Shown: piece by piece, positions 1-5,011 of the stretch
Position numbering within the stretch: position 1 is the stretch's first letter
Layout: each line of letters begins with the position of its first letter
Assembly (NCBI GenBank): GCA_012839015.1
Contig: DUOF01000066.1
Location: 1-7,179 of the forward strand
Length of the DNA: 7,179 nt
From: a bacterium
GTDB taxonomy: Bacteria > Bacillota_I > Bacilli_A > RFN20 > DUOF01
Direction of reading: 5' to 3'
Position numbers and translations under genes: made by a program
Notes under the pieces: model-generated
What the model saw: only the letters and a program-made list of their open reading frames with translations
Told to the model about the DNA's origin: nothing
Databases searched by the model: none

Positions 1-2
1 AC

Positions 3-167
3 TTTTATGTCATAAAACATCTTAACTATAAAAGTGATAAGGATAAAGAGATGAAGGAATTGATATTAAAAATATTCAATGATAATTATTCTAAGTATGG
101 GGTTCCAAGGAAAACCCAAGAATTACGAAATATGTGTATGTTATCAACGTCACATGTATGGACGTGA
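3..167 (+). pseudogene. IS3-family transposase (OrfB) N-terminal fragment
   Basis: An open frame runs in from the left edge and stops at a TGA at 165-167. Its translation contains a charged helix (KDKEMKELILKIF) followed by NYSKYGVPRKTQELRNM. This resembles the HTH_21 region just ahead of the integrase core in IS3-family OrfB transposases, where 'YGyRRIt.eLr' is typical. The DDE catalytic core that should follow is absent: the frame closes and an alkyltransferase remnant starts 70 bases later. No terminal inverted repeat is visible. The piece is therefore a remnant with no activity, possibly longer to the left of the window. The family assignment rests on one short motif and is tentative. Confidence 0.45.
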
Positions 168-236
168 TATGAAATAGAAGTAAAACTAGAACTCTTACAA
201 CTATTGATTAAGGCTATATTATTAAGGGGGATAACT

Positions 237-556
237 ATGAATTACTACACTACCTATAAATCTCCACTAGGAGACATAATAATATTTAGTGATGAGGAAA
301 ATTTGTTAGGTCTATGTTTTTAGATGAAATCAACATCTTAATAGATAGATTCACTAAAAGTGATAATCTACCCATTCTTATCAAAACCATGAGATGGTTA
401 GATGATTATTTTTCTTTAAAACAACCTTCAATCTCAAAGTTGCCAATAAAACTAGGAGGAACCCTATTTCAACTTTCAGTATGGGATGAACTTATTAAAA
501 TATCATATGGGTATGTAACCACTTATGGTAAGATAGCTAGAATGATAGCGACTTGA
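237..556 (+). pseudogene. ogt: Methylated-DNA--protein-cysteine methyltransferase remnant, frameshifted and 3'-truncated
   Basis: The intact enzyme repairs O6-alkylguanine by moving the alkyl group to its own cysteine. A good ribosome site (AAGGGGGA, 223-230) precedes ATG 237. The first frame reads MNYYTTYKSPLGDI and stops at TAG 321-323. The same protein continues one frame over from about 314, through the 'RWLDDYF' segment and the family signature GTLFQLSVWDELIKISYGYV and TTYGKIARMIA, ending at TGA 554-556. One missing T in the T5 run at 317-321 explains the shift. The C-terminal third, including the PCHR active-site cysteine motif, is missing. Beyond the break the DNA turns into a sigH fragment on the other strand. 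The product cannot be functional. The family call is firm from the FQ..VW..L..I.YG..TTYG.IA pattern. Confidence 0.8.
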
Positions 557-612
557 TTTTTCTCTCTACCTAAATATACTAGTTCTTCATCACTAATTGT
601 TTTGGCTTTCAA
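550..612 (-). pseudogene. sigH: 5' fragment of a sigH-like sigma factor gene
   Basis: On the minus strand, a ribosome site GGAGG (620-624) lies 7 bases ahead of a TTG start (610-612). The translation begins (M)KAKTISDEELVYLGREKNQ. 'SDEELV.LARE.N..A' is the usual opening of clostridial SigH, the sigma-70-family factor for early stationary phase and sporulation. Homology stops after about 20 codons, where the alkyltransferase remnant begins. It directly follows the rlmB stop codon, as in the common clostridial order rlmB-sigH, which strengthens an otherwise very short match. It is only a start fragment and encodes no sigma-factor function. Confidence 0.55.
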
Positions 613-624
613 TATGTTTCCTCC

Positions 625-943
625 TTAGATAGGGAATCTGTTGTTATACACCTCATACAAGATTAATGCAGTAGCGATTGATACGTTTAGTGAGTTTACG
701 CTACCTACCATAGGTATCTTGACCCTAAAATCACTGTTCTCCCTAACTAGGCGAGAAATCCCTTCTCCCTCAGATCCTACTACTACTAGTGGTAACTTAT
801 AATCTATATCACGATAATCCTTAGCTTCATCAGCCTCTGCTGCTACTATCCAGTAGCCTTCTTTTTTTTAGTTTTTGGATAGTATTAGTAAGGTTAGAGA
901 CTTTGATAACTTTAACTGTTTCGATTGCACCGGTGCTCCTCTT
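625..943 (-). pseudogene. rlmB: 3' fragment of 23S rRNA (guanosine-2'-O-)-methyltransferase RlmB, frameshifted
   Basis: The minus strand encodes about the last 105 residues of a SpoU/TrmH-family 2'-O-methyltransferase (RlmB type, which methylates G2251 of 23S rRNA). Visible elements in order are STGAIETVKVIKVSNL and NTIQKLKK, a frameshift, then GYWIVAAEADE, LVVVVGSEGEGISR (motif 2 of the SPOUT knot) and IPMVGSVNSLNVSIATALIL (motif 3, with the S-adenosylmethionine-binding NSLNVS), ending at TAA 625-627. The shift falls in an A8 run (862-869 on the plus strand as T8); removing one base restores the reading frame and the usual spacing to GYW. The substrate-binding N-terminal domain and the first half of the knot are missing, because homology ends near 943 where a membrane-protein fragment on the plus strand takes over. 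It cannot make a working enzyme. Confidence 0.8.
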
Positions 944-945
944 GA

Positions 946-1112
946 TAGCGATTATGGCAATACTACTCATAGATAGTCCACTAGAGGCATTAGAATTAAA
1001 ATATAAATACGCCTGGGTTAAATCAATATTCCAGATTGGTTTTCCACTTCTTTTAGCGACTGTCACGATTATAAAGAATATAAAAGAAAAGCTTAAAAAA
1101 CTTTCAAGTTAG
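946..1112 (+). pseudogene. C-terminal fragment of an integral membrane protein, possibly GerAB-type germination permease
   Basis: An open plus-strand frame ends at TAG 1110-1112. Its last ~50 residues are a polar stretch (DSPLEALELKYKYAWVK), one hydrophobic helix (SIFQIGFPLLLATVTII) and a lysine-rich tail (KNIKEKLKK). This arrangement of FQ..P hydrophobic helix followed by a basic tail is what the C-terminus of clostridial spore-germination permeases (GerAB family) looks like, but the match is by eye and weak. Upstream of about 946 the same DNA encodes rlmB on the other strand, so the in-frame ATG at 903 lies in foreign sequence and is not a credible start. No ribosome site was seen there. 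I read it as a truncated remnant. The function is uncertain. Confidence 0.35.
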
Positions 1113-1151
1113 CATAATATGTATAATAATAAATATATATAAAGAAAGAGG
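1102..1151 (+). promoter_or_regulatory. Candidate sodA promoter and ribosome binding site
   Basis: A consensus -10 TATAAT lies at 1122-1127 in an AT-rich stretch. No good -35 lies at the ideal distance (TTTCAA at 1102-1107 is only 14 bases away), so the exact promoter is uncertain. The ribosome site AAAGAGG (1145-1151) is 8 bases ahead of the sodA ATG at 1160 and is convincing. The gene to the left is a remnant, so sodA needs its own promoter here. Confidence 0.35.
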
Positions 1152-1159
1152 AATGCTAA

Positions 1160-1774
1160 ATGAGCAAGAATTATAAATTTAAATTAAAGGAGATACCATA
1201 TCCAATAGATGGTTTAGAACCATACATTGATGCTGCTACAATTGATCTACATCATAACAAGCACCATCAAGCATACGTAGACAATCTAAACAAGGCTCTG
1301 GACAATTATCCAGAGTACCAAGACTGGTCCCTAGAGAAACTACTTACGGACATTAATGAACTTCCGGACAAACTTAGAATAGAGGTTGAAAAACACGGTG
1401 GTGGGGTCCATAACCACGATGTCTACTTCGCTGGTATGAGTATTGGTAACAACGAACCTAAAGGAAAACTCCTAGAGGCAATCAATGAAGAGTTTGGGTC
1501 TATCGATGAATTTAAGGACAAACTTAAAAAGGCAGCGGCAGGGATCTTTGGTTCTGGATACGCCTTCTTAGTGAAGGACAAGGATAATAAACTTTCTATT
1601 ATCCAAACTTCAAATCAACACAGTCCATTGTCATTTGGTCTTACACCGATTATAGCACTTGATGTTTGGGAACATAGTTACTATTTAAAGTTCCAGAACA
1701 AAAGAGCAGATTACATTGATAACTTTATTAAAGTAATTAACTGGGACGCAGCTTTAGATAGATATCTAGCATAA
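1160..1774 (+). CDS. sodA: Superoxide dismutase [Mn-type, Fe/Mn family]
   Basis: The 204-residue enzyme dismutates superoxide to oxygen and hydrogen peroxide in the cytoplasm; it has no signal peptide. Length and layout fit the Fe/Mn SOD family. All four metal ligands are present: H31 (in HHNKHH), H86 (in HNHDVYF), D168 and H172 (in LDVWEHSYYLKFQNKR). The second-shell residues H35, Y39 and the dimer-bridging E171 are also there. Gly82 together with Gln153 (SNQHSPL) is the arrangement typical of Mn-using rather than Fe-using enzymes, although metal choice cannot be proven from sequence. Several tryptophans usual near the active site are replaced: the family GSGWAWLV reads GSGYAFLV (Y134, F136) and the usual F-W after the second ligand histidine is Y-F (Y89, F90). 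The gene stands alone, with a remnant upstream and a strong terminator just downstream. Confidence 0.95.
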   Translation: MSKNYKFKLKEIPYPIDGLEPYIDAATIDLHHNKHHQAYVDNLNKALDNYPEYQDWSLEKLLTDINELPDKLRIEVEKHGGGVHNHDVYFAGMSIGNNEPKGKLLEAINEEFGSIDEFKDKLKKAAAGIFGSGYAFLVKDKDNKLSIIQTSNQHSPLSFGLTPIIALDVWEHSYYLKFQNKRADYIDNFIKVINWDAALDRYLA

Positions 1775-1781
1775 GAATATT

Positions 1782-1820
1782 AAGACTGAAACTTATTAAA
1801 ACCAAGTTCAGTCTTTTTAT
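1782..1820 (+). terminator. Rho-independent terminator of sodA
   Basis: The stem AAGACTGAA-(A)-CTT pairs with AAG-TTCAGTCTT (12 base pairs with one bulged A) around the loop ATTAAAACC, followed by TTT and more T-rich sequence. It starts 7 bases after the sodA stop codon. Its T tract abuts the alaS promoter. Confidence 0.9.
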
Positions 1821-1860
1821 TTTACTAGTTATTTGCTATAATTTTATGCAGTAAGGAGAT
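1814..1860 (+). promoter_or_regulatory. alaS promoter (extended -10) and ribosome binding site
   Basis: TGCTATAAT (1834-1842) is a full extended -10 element. The best -35 at 17 bases, TTTTTA (1814-1819), is poor and lies in the T tract of the sodA terminator, as expected for a promoter that relies on the extended -10. Predicted transcription starts near 1849, leaving a leader of only ~20 bases. The ribosome site AAGGAGAT (1853-1860) is 8 bases from ATG 1869. The short leader leaves no room for a T-box, which often controls aminoacyl-tRNA synthetase genes in Bacillota. Confidence 0.65.
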
Positions 1861-1868
1861 ATAGATAA

Positions 1869-3671
1869 ATGAGTAATAACTTAACTGCAAATATAATAAG
1901 AAAAAAATATATAGAATTCTTTAAAACCAAAAACCATAAAGAAATACCGTCGTCATCATTAATTCCAGAAAATGATCCAACGGTCCTTTTTACTACTGCC
2001 GGGATGCAACCTTTAACACCCTACTTATTAGGAGAAAGTCATCCACAAGGTAAACGTTTAGTAAATGTACAAAGATGTATGCGTACCATAGATATTGATA
2101 ACGTCGGGGACAACACTCACTGTACTTTTTTTGAAATGTTAGGAAACTGGTCCCTAGGGGACTATTTTAAAGAGGAATCAATCGAGTACTCTTATGAATT
2201 TCTAACCTCAAAAGAATGGTTAAATATTGATCCTAGCAGGATCAGTTGTACTGTTTTTGCAGGGGATGAGGATGCACCAAGAGATATGGTTTCATATAAC
2301 AAGTGGAGAGAACTTGGCATTAGTGAAGAAAACTTATACTTCTTAGGCAAGAAAGATAACTGGTGGGGACCTGCTGGAATTACCGGTCCATGTGGACCTG
2401 ATACTGAGATTTTCTATGATACTGGTAAAGAAAAATGTAGTGATTCGTGCTCGCCGGCTTGTGACTGCGGTAAGTACGTTGAAATTTGGAATAATGTTTT
2501 TATGGAATACTACAAGGAAAGTGACGGCACTTTCTCTAAGTTAAAACAAAAAAATGTTGATACCGGTATGGGATTAGAAAGAATTCTTTCAACCCTTAGC
2601 GGTGTTGAGTCTGTTTATGACACTCCTGTATTTAAAGATACCATAAGGAAAATAGAAGAGATATCTAATCAAAAGTACTCTGAAGAGAATAAGAAGAGTT
2701 TTAGAATTATTGCCGATCATATTAGAACGGCCACCTTTGTCCTAGGGGATGAAAAGGGTGTTACCCCTTCAAACACCGATCAGGGATACATCTTAAGAAG
2801 GATTATTAGAAGGGCTATTAGACACCTAAAGAATATCGGTGTAGAGGAGGCTTCACTTTCTACACTTGCTAAGGTCGTTGTTGATAACTACAGTGACTGG
2901 TATAGTGTACTTAAGGATAATGAGCAATTCATTTATGATGAACTTGCTAAAGAAGAGGCATCTTTTAACAGAACAATAAATCAAGGTGTTAGGGAGTTTA
3001 ACAAAATAGTGAGTCGCCTTGATGGTAACACGATTCCTGGAAATCTAGCCTTTAAACTATTTGATACTTATGGTTTTCCTTTAGAATTTACCATAGAAAT
3101 GGCCCAAGAAGAAAACCTAATCGTTGATACCAAAGGATTTGAAGAACATTTCAAAATACATCAAGAAAAATCCAGAGAGGGCGCTAAGGATAAGTTTAAG
3201 AGTGGTCTTATTGATAATTCAGAAGCTACAACTAAATTACACACTGCAACACACCTGCTTCACGCTGCTTTAAGAGAAAAGTTTGGTGAGAGCGTGGAAC
3301 AAAAGGGTAGTAACATTACTCCTGAACGTTTAAGGTTTGATTTTTCTTTTAACCGTAAGGTTGAGAAGGAAGAGTTAGATGAAATAGAAAATAGAGTTAA
3401 TGATATAATCAATCAAAAAATTGATGTCACTATGGAAGAGTTAACTTACGAAGAAGCTGCTGCAAAGGGAGCGATTGGTTTATTCAAAGACAAATATAAT
3501 CTAGACAAAGTAAAAGTATACTCTGTAGGCGATTACTCCTCCGAATTGTGTGATGGTCCACATGTTAAAAACACCGGAGAACTTGGTAAATTTGTTATTC
3601 AAAAAGAGCAAAGTTCTTCTGCAGGAGTAAGGAGAATCAGGGCGGTTTTAGTTGATGAAGAAGTGGCTTAA
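1869..3671 (+). CDS. alaS: Alanine--tRNA ligase, short form lacking the C-terminal C-Ala domain
   Basis: This class II synthetase activates alanine with ATP, charges tRNA-Ala, and should edit mischarged Ser/Gly-tRNA-Ala. Residues 1-240 hold the catalytic core: LFTTAGMQP (40-48), motif 2 in CTFFEMLGNWSLGDYFK (85-101) and motif 3 GMGLER (233-238). The tRNA-binding region includes ADHIRTATF (282-290) and ILRRIIRRAIRH (308-319). The editing domain keeps both zinc half-sites, HTATH (H458, H462) and CDGPH (C561, H565), and ends with GVRRIRAVL. The protein then stops at 600 residues, whereas the usual bacterial enzyme is about 870-880, so the oligomerising, tRNA-elbow-binding C-Ala (DHHA1) domain is absent. 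There is no sign of a truncation: the stop is followed at once by a terminator. A cysteine cluster C190-C194-C198-C200 and the VFAGDEDAPRD segment differ from typical Bacillota AlaRS and recall, from memory, short AlaRS of candidate-phyla bacteria. It could be the only alaS or a second, acquired copy. Confidence 0.93.
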   Translation: MSNNLTANIIRKKYIEFFKTKNHKEIPSSSLIPENDPTVLFTTAGMQPLTPYLLGESHPQGKRLVNVQRCMRTIDIDNVGDNTHCTFFEMLGNWSLGDYFKEESIEYSYEFLTSKEWLNIDPSRISCTVFAGDEDAPRDMVSYNKWRELGISEENLYFLGKKDNWWGPAGITGPCGPDTEIFYDTGKEKCSDSCSPACDCGKYVEIWNNVFMEYYKESDGTFSKLKQKNVDTGMGLERILSTLSGVESVYDTPVFKDTIRKIEEISNQKYSEENKKSFRIIADHIRTATFVLGDEKGVTPSNTDQGYILRRIIRRAIRHLKNIGVEEASLSTLAKVVVDNYSDWYSVLKDNEQFIYDELAKEEASFNRTINQGVREFNKIVSRLDGNTIPGNLAFKLFDTYGFPLEFTIEMAQEENLIVDTKGFEEHFKIHQEKSREGAKDKFKSGLIDNSEATTKLHTATHLLHAALREKFGESVEQKGSNITPERLRFDFSFNRKVEKEELDEIENRVNDIINQKIDVTMEELTYEEAAAKGAIGLFKDKYNLDKVKVYSVGDYSSELCDGPHVKNTGELGKFVIQKEQSSSAGVRRIRAVLVDEEVA

Positions 3672-3686
3672 TAGCTGCTTTTTTTA
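3658..3686 (+). terminator. Rho-independent terminator of alaS
   Basis: The stem AAGTGGC (3661-3667) pairs with GCTGCTT (3674-3680), with two G-T pairs, around the loop TTAATA, and runs into a T7 tract. The stem begins inside the last codons of alaS and the stop codon sits in the loop, an economical arrangement. Additional A-T pairs can extend the stem outward. Confidence 0.75.
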
Positions 3687-3690
3687 TGTA

Positions 3691-3712
3691 ATTTAGGACC
3701 CATTTAGGTGCC
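3691..3712 (+). repeat. Tandem 11-bp imperfect repeat upstream of the dut -10 element
   Basis: ATTTAGGACCC (3691-3701) is followed directly by ATTTAGGTGCC (3702-3712), with 9 of 11 bases identical. The spacing is about one helical turn, and the repeat covers the place where a -35 element would lie (about 3698-3703). It may be an operator for a regulator or chance; nothing identifies a binding protein. Confidence 0.4.
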
Positions 3713-3717
3713 GATTA

Positions 3718-3746
3718 TGGTATAATATTAGTAGTGAAAAGGAGAG
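3718..3746 (+). promoter_or_regulatory. dut-tdk promoter (extended -10) and ribosome binding site deciding the dut start
   Basis: TGGTATAAT (3718-3726) is an extended -10 with a perfect TATAAT hexamer and no convincing -35. Transcription would start near 3733. The ribosome site AAAAGGAGAG (3737-3746) is well placed for ATG 3752. It lies downstream of the in-frame GTG at 3734, which would be essentially leaderless, so ATG 3752 is the likely start. Confidence 0.65.
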
Positions 3747-3751
3747 TATTT

Positions 3752-4333
3752 ATGGAAGAAAAAGTGTTAGAAGTCTTAAACAAAATAGAAGAGGAGAGAA
3801 GGAAAAACAGGAGAATAGAGAAGGTTTCCTTTGAAGTCTTCAGGGGTGCGGTAGAGAAACTAAATCCTGGTAGATTTAGCGAATCAAAGATAAAAGAATT
3901 GTATGAAGATCTACCAAGTCCTAGAAGAGGTACTAACTCCTCTGCAGGATACGACTTTTATGCTCCATATGATTTTGAACTAAAAGAAAATGAGAGACTG
4001 GTTGTACCAACAGGATATAAAGTAAGTATGAATAGTGATGAAATATTTAGTATGTATGTAAGAAGTAGCACCGGATTCAAATTCAATGTAAGACTATGTA
4101 ACCAGGTCGGTATTATTGATGCCGATTATTATAATAACAAAGATAATGAAGGGCATATAATGGTTGCCTTCCATAATCATGGCGATAAGGTTTGGAAAAA
4201 CTTTACGGAAGGTAAAGACGTTAGTGAAAAATCTAGAATAGCCCAAGGGATCTATACAAGGTATTACGTTAGTGATAATGATAACGCTAGTAGACAAGAG
4301 CGAACTGGCGGTATCGGAAGCACTAGTAAGTAA
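3752..4333 (+). CDS. dut: Deoxyuridine 5'-triphosphate nucleotidohydrolase (trimeric dUTPase family)
   Basis: It hydrolyses dUTP to dUMP and pyrophosphate, keeping uracil out of DNA and supplying dUMP for thymidylate synthesis. The 193-residue protein shows the five dUTPase motifs in order: AGYDFYA (65-71), RSSTGFKFN (104-112), VGIIDADYYNN (119-129, with the catalytic-type Asp and the deoxyuridine-gating Tyr), SRIAQG (161-166) and the glycine-rich C-terminal arm RTGGIGSTSK (184-193). Motif 2 reads RSSTGFK instead of the classic RSSLA.K, and an insertion with NEGHI follows motif 3, as in a Gram-positive/phage subgroup. The N-terminal ~50 residues are an extra, highly charged, probably helical segment, making it longer than the ~150-residue E. 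coli enzyme. The related dCTP deaminase family is less likely because of motif 3 and the terminal arm. It is followed by tdk after 8 bases, so the two are almost certainly one operon. Confidence 0.88.
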   Translation: MEEKVLEVLNKIEEERRKNRRIEKVSFEVFRGAVEKLNPGRFSESKIKELYEDLPSPRRGTNSSAGYDFYAPYDFELKENERLVVPTGYKVSMNSDEIFSMYVRSSTGFKFNVRLCNQVGIIDADYYNNKDNEGHIMVAFHNHGDKVWKNFTEGKDVSEKSRIAQGIYTRYYVSDNDNASRQERTGGIGSTSK

Positions 4334-4341
4334 GGTGAACT

Positions 4342-4935
4342 ATGTATAAACAATATTCTTCAGGGTGGATTGAAGTTATTTGTGGGTGTATGTTTGCTGG
4401 GAAAAGCGAAGAGTTGATCAGAAGAATTAATACACTAGAATATGCTAAGAAAAACATAATTGTTTTTAAACCTCTAATTGATGATCGTTATAGCGAGGAT
4501 GAAATAGCCTCACATAAAGGTAATAAGATAAAATGTTATTCAATTAGTAGGAGTAAGGATATTCTAAAGTTTATTGAAGATGATACGGATGTGGTGGCAA
4601 TTGATGAAGTTCAATTTTTTGATGAAAATATAATACCTATCTGCGAAATGTTAGCAGATAAACAAATAAGGGTTATGGTAGCAGGACTTGATAAAGATTT
4701 TAAAGGAAAACCATTTTATATTATGAGTGAACTTTTAGCTAGAGCAGAGTTTGTTACAAAATTAAGTGCAATTTGTGTCAAATGCGGAGCACCGGCAACC
4801 ATTACACAAAGACTAGTTAATAATAAGCCTGCTAGTTATAAGGACCCAATCATATTAATTGGTGCAAGTGAGTCCTATGAGGCAAGATGTCGACACTGCC
4901 ATATAGTAGAGGATAAGCCAAAAATAAAATTATAA
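4342..4935 (+). CDS. tdk: Thymidine kinase (type II, TK1-like)
   Basis: It phosphorylates thymidine (and deoxyuridine) to the monophosphate with ATP, the salvage route to dTMP. The 197 residues match the TK1-type family: P-loop GCMFAGKS (15-22), Walker B-like segment AIDEVQFFD (86-94) with the likely catalytic base E89, AGLDKDFKGKPF (114-125), a zinc site formed by C145, C148, C183 and C186 (CVKCG and CRHCH), and the substrate-covering lasso between the cysteine pairs, with YKDPIILIGASESYEARC. The usual lasso tyrosine (Y179) is present. The ribosome site AAGGTGA overlaps the dut stop codon, indicating co-transcription and probable translational coupling with dut. Together the pair limits dUTP and supplies dTMP. 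No clear terminator follows, so transcription may continue rightwards. Confidence 0.95.
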   Translation: MYKQYSSGWIEVICGCMFAGKSEELIRRINTLEYAKKNIIVFKPLIDDRYSEDEIASHKGNKIKCYSISRSKDILKFIEDDTDVVAIDEVQFFDENIIPICEMLADKQIRVMVAGLDKDFKGKPFYIMSELLARAEFVTKLSAICVKCGAPATITQRLVNNKPASYKDPIILIGASESYEARCRHCHIVEDKPKIKL

Positions 4936-4956
4936 ATAAAAACGTATAAATAAAAA
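4931..4956 (+). repeat. Perfect 12-bp direct repeat spanning the tdk stop codon
   Basis: TATAAATAAAAA occurs at 4931-4942 and again at 4945-4956, with only CG between the copies. The first copy includes the tdk TAA. The sequence is simple and AT-rich, so slippage is a sufficient explanation. Confidence 0.5.
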
Positions 4957-4970
4957 GTGGTATGAATATA

Positions 4971-5006
4971 TTGATAGCGATTAAAGTACATTATAATAAG
5001 GGGGAA
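4971..5006 (+). promoter_or_regulatory. Candidate promoter and ribosome site of the SpoIIIAH-like gene
   Basis: TTGATA (4971-4976) and TATAAT (4992-4997) resemble a vegetative promoter, but the 15-base spacer is short and a start near 5004 would cut into the ribosome site AAGGGGGAA (4998-5006). The segment GAATATATT (4964-4972) with CATTATAAT (4989-4997) is only loosely like a sigma-E promoter. The ribosome site itself is strong and 5 bases from ATG 5012. Readthrough from tdk is an alternative. Confidence 0.3.
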
Positions 5007-5011
5007 TATGT

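Noticed and set aside
903..945. ATG 903 as a genuine start for the plus-strand membrane fragment
   Set aside because: The DNA there encodes rlmB on the other strand and no ribosome site precedes it.
944..1066. Minus-strand open frame extending rlmB upstream to an ATG at 1066
   Set aside because: Only the part below about 943 resembles RlmB. The upstream part reads as the antisense of a membrane-protein tail and lacks RlmB motifs.
1121..1135. PerR/Fur-like box at the sodA promoter
   Set aside because: Only about 10 of 15 positions match the TTATAATNATTATAA type consensus in very AT-rich DNA, which is expected by chance.
1823..1868. T-box leader ahead of alaS
   Set aside because: The space between the sodA terminator and the ATG is too short for a T-box stem I, specifier and antiterminator, and no T-box sequence is visible.
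3734..3751. GTG at 3734 as the dut start, adding six residues
   Set aside because: It overlaps the predicted transcription start, and the strong ribosome site lies downstream of it, correctly placed for ATG 3752.
4094..4297. Minus-strand open frame inside dut
   Set aside because: It is antisense to conserved dUTPase motifs 3 and 4 and has no ribosome site or recognisable protein; it is a shadow frame.
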